Of a DNA stretch of 5,167 bases, positions 4,827 to 5,167 are shown in pieces. The DNA comes from an uncultured Clostridia bacterium. GTDB lineage: Bacteria; Bacillota; Clostridia; Oscillospirales; Ruminococcaceae. The stretch is from positions 1-5,167 of the forward strand of contig CAMEQX010000124.1 of the NCBI GenBank assembly GCA_945933905.1. The letters are read 5' to 3'. Both the position numbers and the translations under genes were made by a program. The stretch's first letter is position 1; every line of letters begins with the position of its first letter. The notes beneath the pieces are model-generated. The model was not told the origin of the DNA and did no database searches. It was given only the letters and a program-made list of their open reading frames with translations.

Positions 4827-5167
4827 ATAATCAAAACGACGCGGGAAATATTCAGTGGTTTCCCGGTCATATGACCAAGACAAGACGGCTTATCGAGGCT
4901 GACTTGAAGATGGTTGACGCGGTGGTCGAGGTTACCGACGCGAGAATTCCCGAGAGCAGCAGAAATCCTATTATCGACGAGCTTTGCGGGAAAAAGCCGC
5001 GTATTATGATACTGAACAAATGCGACGCCGCCGATGAAAAGGCGACGGAGGCTTGGCGAAGGTTCTACGAGAAGCAGGGAATGTGCGTTATCGTGTGCGA
5101 CTGCCGCAGCGGAAAAGGCGTGAACAGGTTTCTGCCCGCCGTCAAGAAGCTGCTTCGTGAGCTCACC
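4817..5167 (+). CDS. rbgA: Ribosome biogenesis GTPase RbgA (YlqF), C-terminus cut by window edge
   Basis: Circularly permuted GTPase required for a late step of 50S assembly, when proteins such as L16 join. The 117 visible residues match the N-terminal part: the hallmark NIQWFPGHMTKTRR (11-24), VVEVTDARIPESSRNP (36-51), KPRIMILNKCD (60-70) containing the G4 motif NKCD (67-70), and CDCRSGKGVN (94-103) at the G5 position. In this permuted family the G1 P-loop, G2 and G3 lie further downstream, here beyond the right edge; the family is usually about 280-290 residues. ATG 4817 overlaps the last 10 nt of lepB in another frame, with no good Shine-Dalgarno before it, which suggests translation by coupling to lepB. 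Linkage to rplS is conserved in Firmicutes and fits a shared role in the large subunit; rnhB often follows. Confidence 0.96.
   Translation, partial: MALNNQNDAGNIQWFPGHMTKTRRLIEADLKMVDAVVEVTDARIPESSRNPIIDELCGKKPRIMILNKCDAADEKATEAWRRFYEKQGMCVIVCDCRSGKGVNRFLPAVKKLLRELT

Overview
The window looks like core chromosome of an anaerobic low-GC Gram-positive bacterium, most likely class Clostridia. That is an inference from a CdaA-type c-di-AMP synthase, a DegV protein, an RbgA GTPase, a Gram-positive-style signal peptidase I, strong Shine-Dalgarno sites, sigma-A-like promoters in AT-rich gaps, and several cysteine-rich cytoplasmic proteins. The genus cannot be fixed from this stretch. No mobile element, tRNA, rRNA or CRISPR array is visible.

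Left arm (1-2160, minus strand): a three-gene transcription unit reads leftward in the order trmL (wobble-base tRNA 2'-O-methyltransferase), a DegV-family lipid-binding protein, and cdaA (membrane diadenylate cyclase, cut by the left window edge). The gaps are short (34 and 48 nt), and a well-formed promoter lies at 2212-2240.

Middle (2161-3383): a 155-bp AT-rich gap holds two back-to-back promoters with a small dyad between their -35 boxes. The rightward promoter drives a 355-residue protein. It follows the domain plan of the ASKHA ATPase part of corrinoid-enzyme reductive activators (RACE/DUF4445), but it lacks the iron-sulfur domain and most nucleotide-binding motifs are degenerate. It is the least ordinary gene here and may be a pseudoenzyme.

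Right arm (3384-5167, plus strand): an extended -10 promoter at 3446-3474 starts a leader of about 240 nt that is rich in inverted repeats. It is followed by rplS (ribosomal protein L19), lepB (signal peptidase I) and rbgA (50S assembly GTPase, cut by the right edge). The rplS-lepB junction carries three perfect 8-bp inverted repeats within about 100 bp, and lepB and rbgA overlap by 10 nt. The unit joins ribosome production and assembly (L19, RbgA) with secretion (LepB). The usual upstream partners of rplS (rpsP-rimM-trmD) are absent; the leader and its promoter take their place.

The best candidates for something undescribed are the degenerate ASKHA protein, the rplS leader RNA and the nested structure between rplS and lepB. 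None can be confirmed without homology searches or covariation analysis.
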